From the NCBI GenBank assembly GCA_031296355.1, contig JARLFX010000345.1, positions 1 to 6,506 of the forward strand: a stretch of 6,506 nucleotides of DNA, read 5' to 3'. Positions 4,861 to 6,506 of this stretch are shown in pieces. Position 1 is the stretch's first letter; each line of letters begins with the position of its first letter. Under the pieces are notes generated by a model. It was not told where the DNA came from and searched no databases. It saw only the letters and a list, made by a program, of their open reading frames with translations. The DNA is from Acidobacteriaceae bacterium. Its GTDB lineage: Bacteria; Acidobacteriota; Terriglobia; Terriglobales; Acidobacteriaceae. The position numbers were made by a program, and so were the translations under genes.

Positions 4861-6372
4861 ATGACTTTTAGCGACAACGATCCGATCCGCATCCAGTATC
4901 ACGACGATATGGCTCATGGTGCGCGGATCAAGGTAATCGGCGTGGGCGGTGGCGGGAATAACGCTGTGAACCGGATGATCGCGGCCAAGGTGGAGGGCGT
5001 GGAGTTTATTGCCGCCAATACCGATGTGCAGGCGTTGCAGACCTCGAATGCGCCGGTGAAGCTGCAACTCGGCGTGAAGCTGACCAGCGGGCTGGGTGCG
5101 GGTGCGAATCCTGATGTGGGACGGCGCGCGGCGCTGGAAGATTCCGACAAGATTATTGAAGCGCTGGAAGGCGCGGACATGGTGTTTGTGACCGCGGGGC
5201 TGGGCGGCGGCACGGGAACGGGCGCTGCTCCGGTGATCGCATCGCTGGCAAGCGAGATGGGCGCGCTGACTGTGGCGGTGGTGACGCGGCCATTCGGATT
5301 TGAAGGCAAGCGGCGGATGCAGCAGGCGGAACGTGGCATGCAGGAGCTGCTGGAATCCGTGGACACGATGATCGTGATCCCGAATGAGAAGCTGCTGGCG
5401 GTGGCGCGCGATGCTGGATTCTTTGAGAGCTTCCGCATTGCGGACGATGTGTTGCGCCAGGGCGTGCAGGGCATCTCAGACATCATCACGATTCCGGGTA
5501 TCATCAATCGCGACTTCGCCGATGTGAAGACGACGATGGCGGGCATGGGCTATGCGGTGATGGGGACGGGCATCAGCTCGGGGCCGAACCGCGCGGTGGA
5601 GGCGGCGATGGCCGCGATGGCTTCACCGCTGCTGGAGGCGGGCGCGATTGACGGTGCGCGCGGCATCCTGATCAACATCACGGCGTCGAACTCGATCAAG
5701 CTGAGCGAGGTGAATGAGGCTTCGAGCATCATTCAGAGTGCAGCGCATGAAGATGCAAACATCATCTTCGGCGCGGTGCAGGATGAATCGATGGGCGACC
5801 AGATCAAGATCACGGTGATCGCGACGGGGTTCAAGCAGACGGGCAACGAGGGTATGAACGAACGCCGCGAGCGCATGCTGAGCGAGTCGCTGCCGGAGTA
5901 TGTGCCGGAGCCGATCAAAGTGCAGGCGCGGCCCAGGACGCAGCGCAGGCCGGAGCCGGAAGCGCCGCGCTTTGCGAGCGAAGAGAAGTTCGCTGCTGAG
6001 TTTACTGTGGAAGAAGAGGATGACGAAGTAGCGCCGCCGCTGCAGGAGGAAGAGTTGCGGGCGGTGCCAGCATCGGTGTTTGACGACGAGTTCTTCCGGT
6101 CGACCGTGCGGGCGGTAGCCGAGCGGGAGACTGAGGCCGAGGCCGAGGCGCAGGAACGCGCTGATGACCTTTTGCAGTCGAGCAACGTCAAACAGGAAGA
6201 GCAGGAGCGCGACGTTGCACGGATGCGCGATGCAGAGATGCGCATGCAGGCAGAGTTTGCCGCGGAGCATGAGCAGGCCGCACCGCCGCCACGCGCACCG
6301 GAGCCTCCGCCCCATGAGCATGAGTCAGACGAGCTGGATATTCCAGCGTTTTTGCGGCGCAGCAGCTCGTAG
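4861..6372 (+). CDS. ftsZ: Cell division protein FtsZ (tubulin-like GTPase) with long acidic linker
   Basis: 503 codons. FtsZ polymerises with GTP into the Z-ring at midcell. Visible parts: start of the GTPase domain with [16 protein letters not shown] (24-39); NTD at 53-55; the tubulin signature [12 protein letters not shown] (113-124); the T7 synergy loop with N216, D218 and D221 in NRDFADVK, which completes the neighbouring subunit's active site; the C-terminal domain to about 325; an unusually long linker of about 160 residues (330-489), rich in Glu, Arg, Ala and Pro with a stretch near 418-470 that looks helical or coiled-coil; and the conserved C-terminal peptide [11 protein letters not shown] (490-500) that binds FtsA. 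The linker makes it longer than the usual 380-400 residues. The catalytic core is intact. The gene has its own ribosome binding site and probably its own promoter, and is cut off from ftsA by the HNH gene. Confidence 0.97.
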   Translation: MTFSDNDPIRIQYHDDMAHGARIKVIGVGGGGNNAVNRMIAAKVEGVEFIAANTDVQALQTSNAPVKLQLGVKLTSGLGAGANPDVGRRAALEDSDKIIEALEGADMVFVTAGLGGGTGTGAAPVIASLASEMGALTVAVVTRPFGFEGKRRMQQAERGMQELLESVDTMIVIPNEKLLAVARDAGFFESFRIADDVLRQGVQGISDIITIPGIINRDFADVKTTMAGMGYAVMGTGISSGPNRAVEAAMAAMASPLLEAGAIDGARGILINITASNSIKLSEVNEASSIIQSAAHEDANIIFGAVQDESMGDQIKITVIATGFKQTGNEGMNERRERMLSESLPEYVPEPIKVQARPRTQRRPEPEAPRFASEEKFAAEFTVEEEDDEVAPPLQEEELRAVPASVFDDEFFRSTVRAVAERETEAEAEAQERADDLLQSSNVKQEEQERDVARMRDAEMRMQAEFAAEHEQAAPPPRAPEPPPHEHESDELDIPAFLRRSSS

Positions 6373-6376
6373 CTGC
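6362..6376. repeat. Small inverted repeat over the ftsZ stop codon
   Basis: GCAGCT (6362-6367) and AGCTGC (6371-6376) form a 6-bp stem around CGT, covering the TAG stop. No T-run follows, so it is a poor terminator. The rest of the window (6377-6506) contains only short chance frames (for example a 12-codon ATG frame at 6405-6443) and no gene or clear promoter that I can support. Confidence 0.3.
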
Positions 6377-6506
6377 CAGGCACAGGTCCGGCTCGTCGAA
6401 TAAAATGGAAGTAACCAACGAATCGAGTCTCCCATCCGTTTAACCAGAACGACAACTTTTCTTACACCGAAGCTATGGATGCTTAGACGCACTTTCATCT
6501 CGACGA

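Noticed and set aside
6405..6443. 12-codon ATG frame after ftsZ
   Set aside because: Too short, with no ribosome binding site or recognisable content.

Overview
The window is part of a bacterial division-and-cell-wall (dcw) locus carrying ftsQ, ftsA and ftsZ, all on the + strand, with two pieces of lower-GC accessory DNA. The genome is probably an Acidobacteriota member (Terriglobia/Acidobacteriaceae-like). The reasons are FtsQ with a long Lys/Ala/Pro-rich C-terminal tail, FtsZ with a long acidic linker and a standard DIPAFLRR tail, high-GC core genes, and an intergenic pair of hairpins sharing a GGCTRAAGCC core, a type I recall as common in that phylum. This assignment is inference from pattern and memory, not from a search.

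Layout. Positions 1-~110 hold the 5' end of an insertion sequence on the - strand, with the first 23 codons of an IS5-type (DUF4096-like) transposase running off the left edge. Directly beside it, also on the - strand, is a secreted DUF1566/Lcl-type protein gene (111-521) that stops exactly at the IS junction and is probably 3'-truncated. A spacer of about 200 bp (522-725) follows, then ftsQ (726-2267). The ftsQ-ftsA spacer (2268-2406) carries the hairpin pair, one hairpin followed by T6 like a terminator, and a 23-bp near-perfect tandem duplication that includes the ftsA start codon. ftsA (2407-3645) is followed after 34 bp by an unexpected gene for an HNH endonuclease-domain protein (3680-4669), clearly lower in GC than its neighbours. 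A hairpin plus T-tract (4723-4750) and a candidate promoter separate this from ftsZ (4861-6372). The last 134 bp hold no gene I can support.

How the genes work together. FtsZ polymerises into the Z-ring. FtsA, an actin-like ATPase with a C-terminal amphipathic helix, tethers it to the membrane. FtsQ, a single-pass protein with a periplasmic POTRA domain, links the cytoplasmic ring to the septal peptidoglycan machinery. The HNH gene has no known role in division and looks like cargo acquired between ftsA and ftsZ. The most interesting signals are this HNH insertion into a normally tight gene pair, the duplicated ftsA start region that creates a small out-of-frame leader ORF overlapping ftsA by ATGA, and the terminator-like elements that break the operon into separately controlled pieces.
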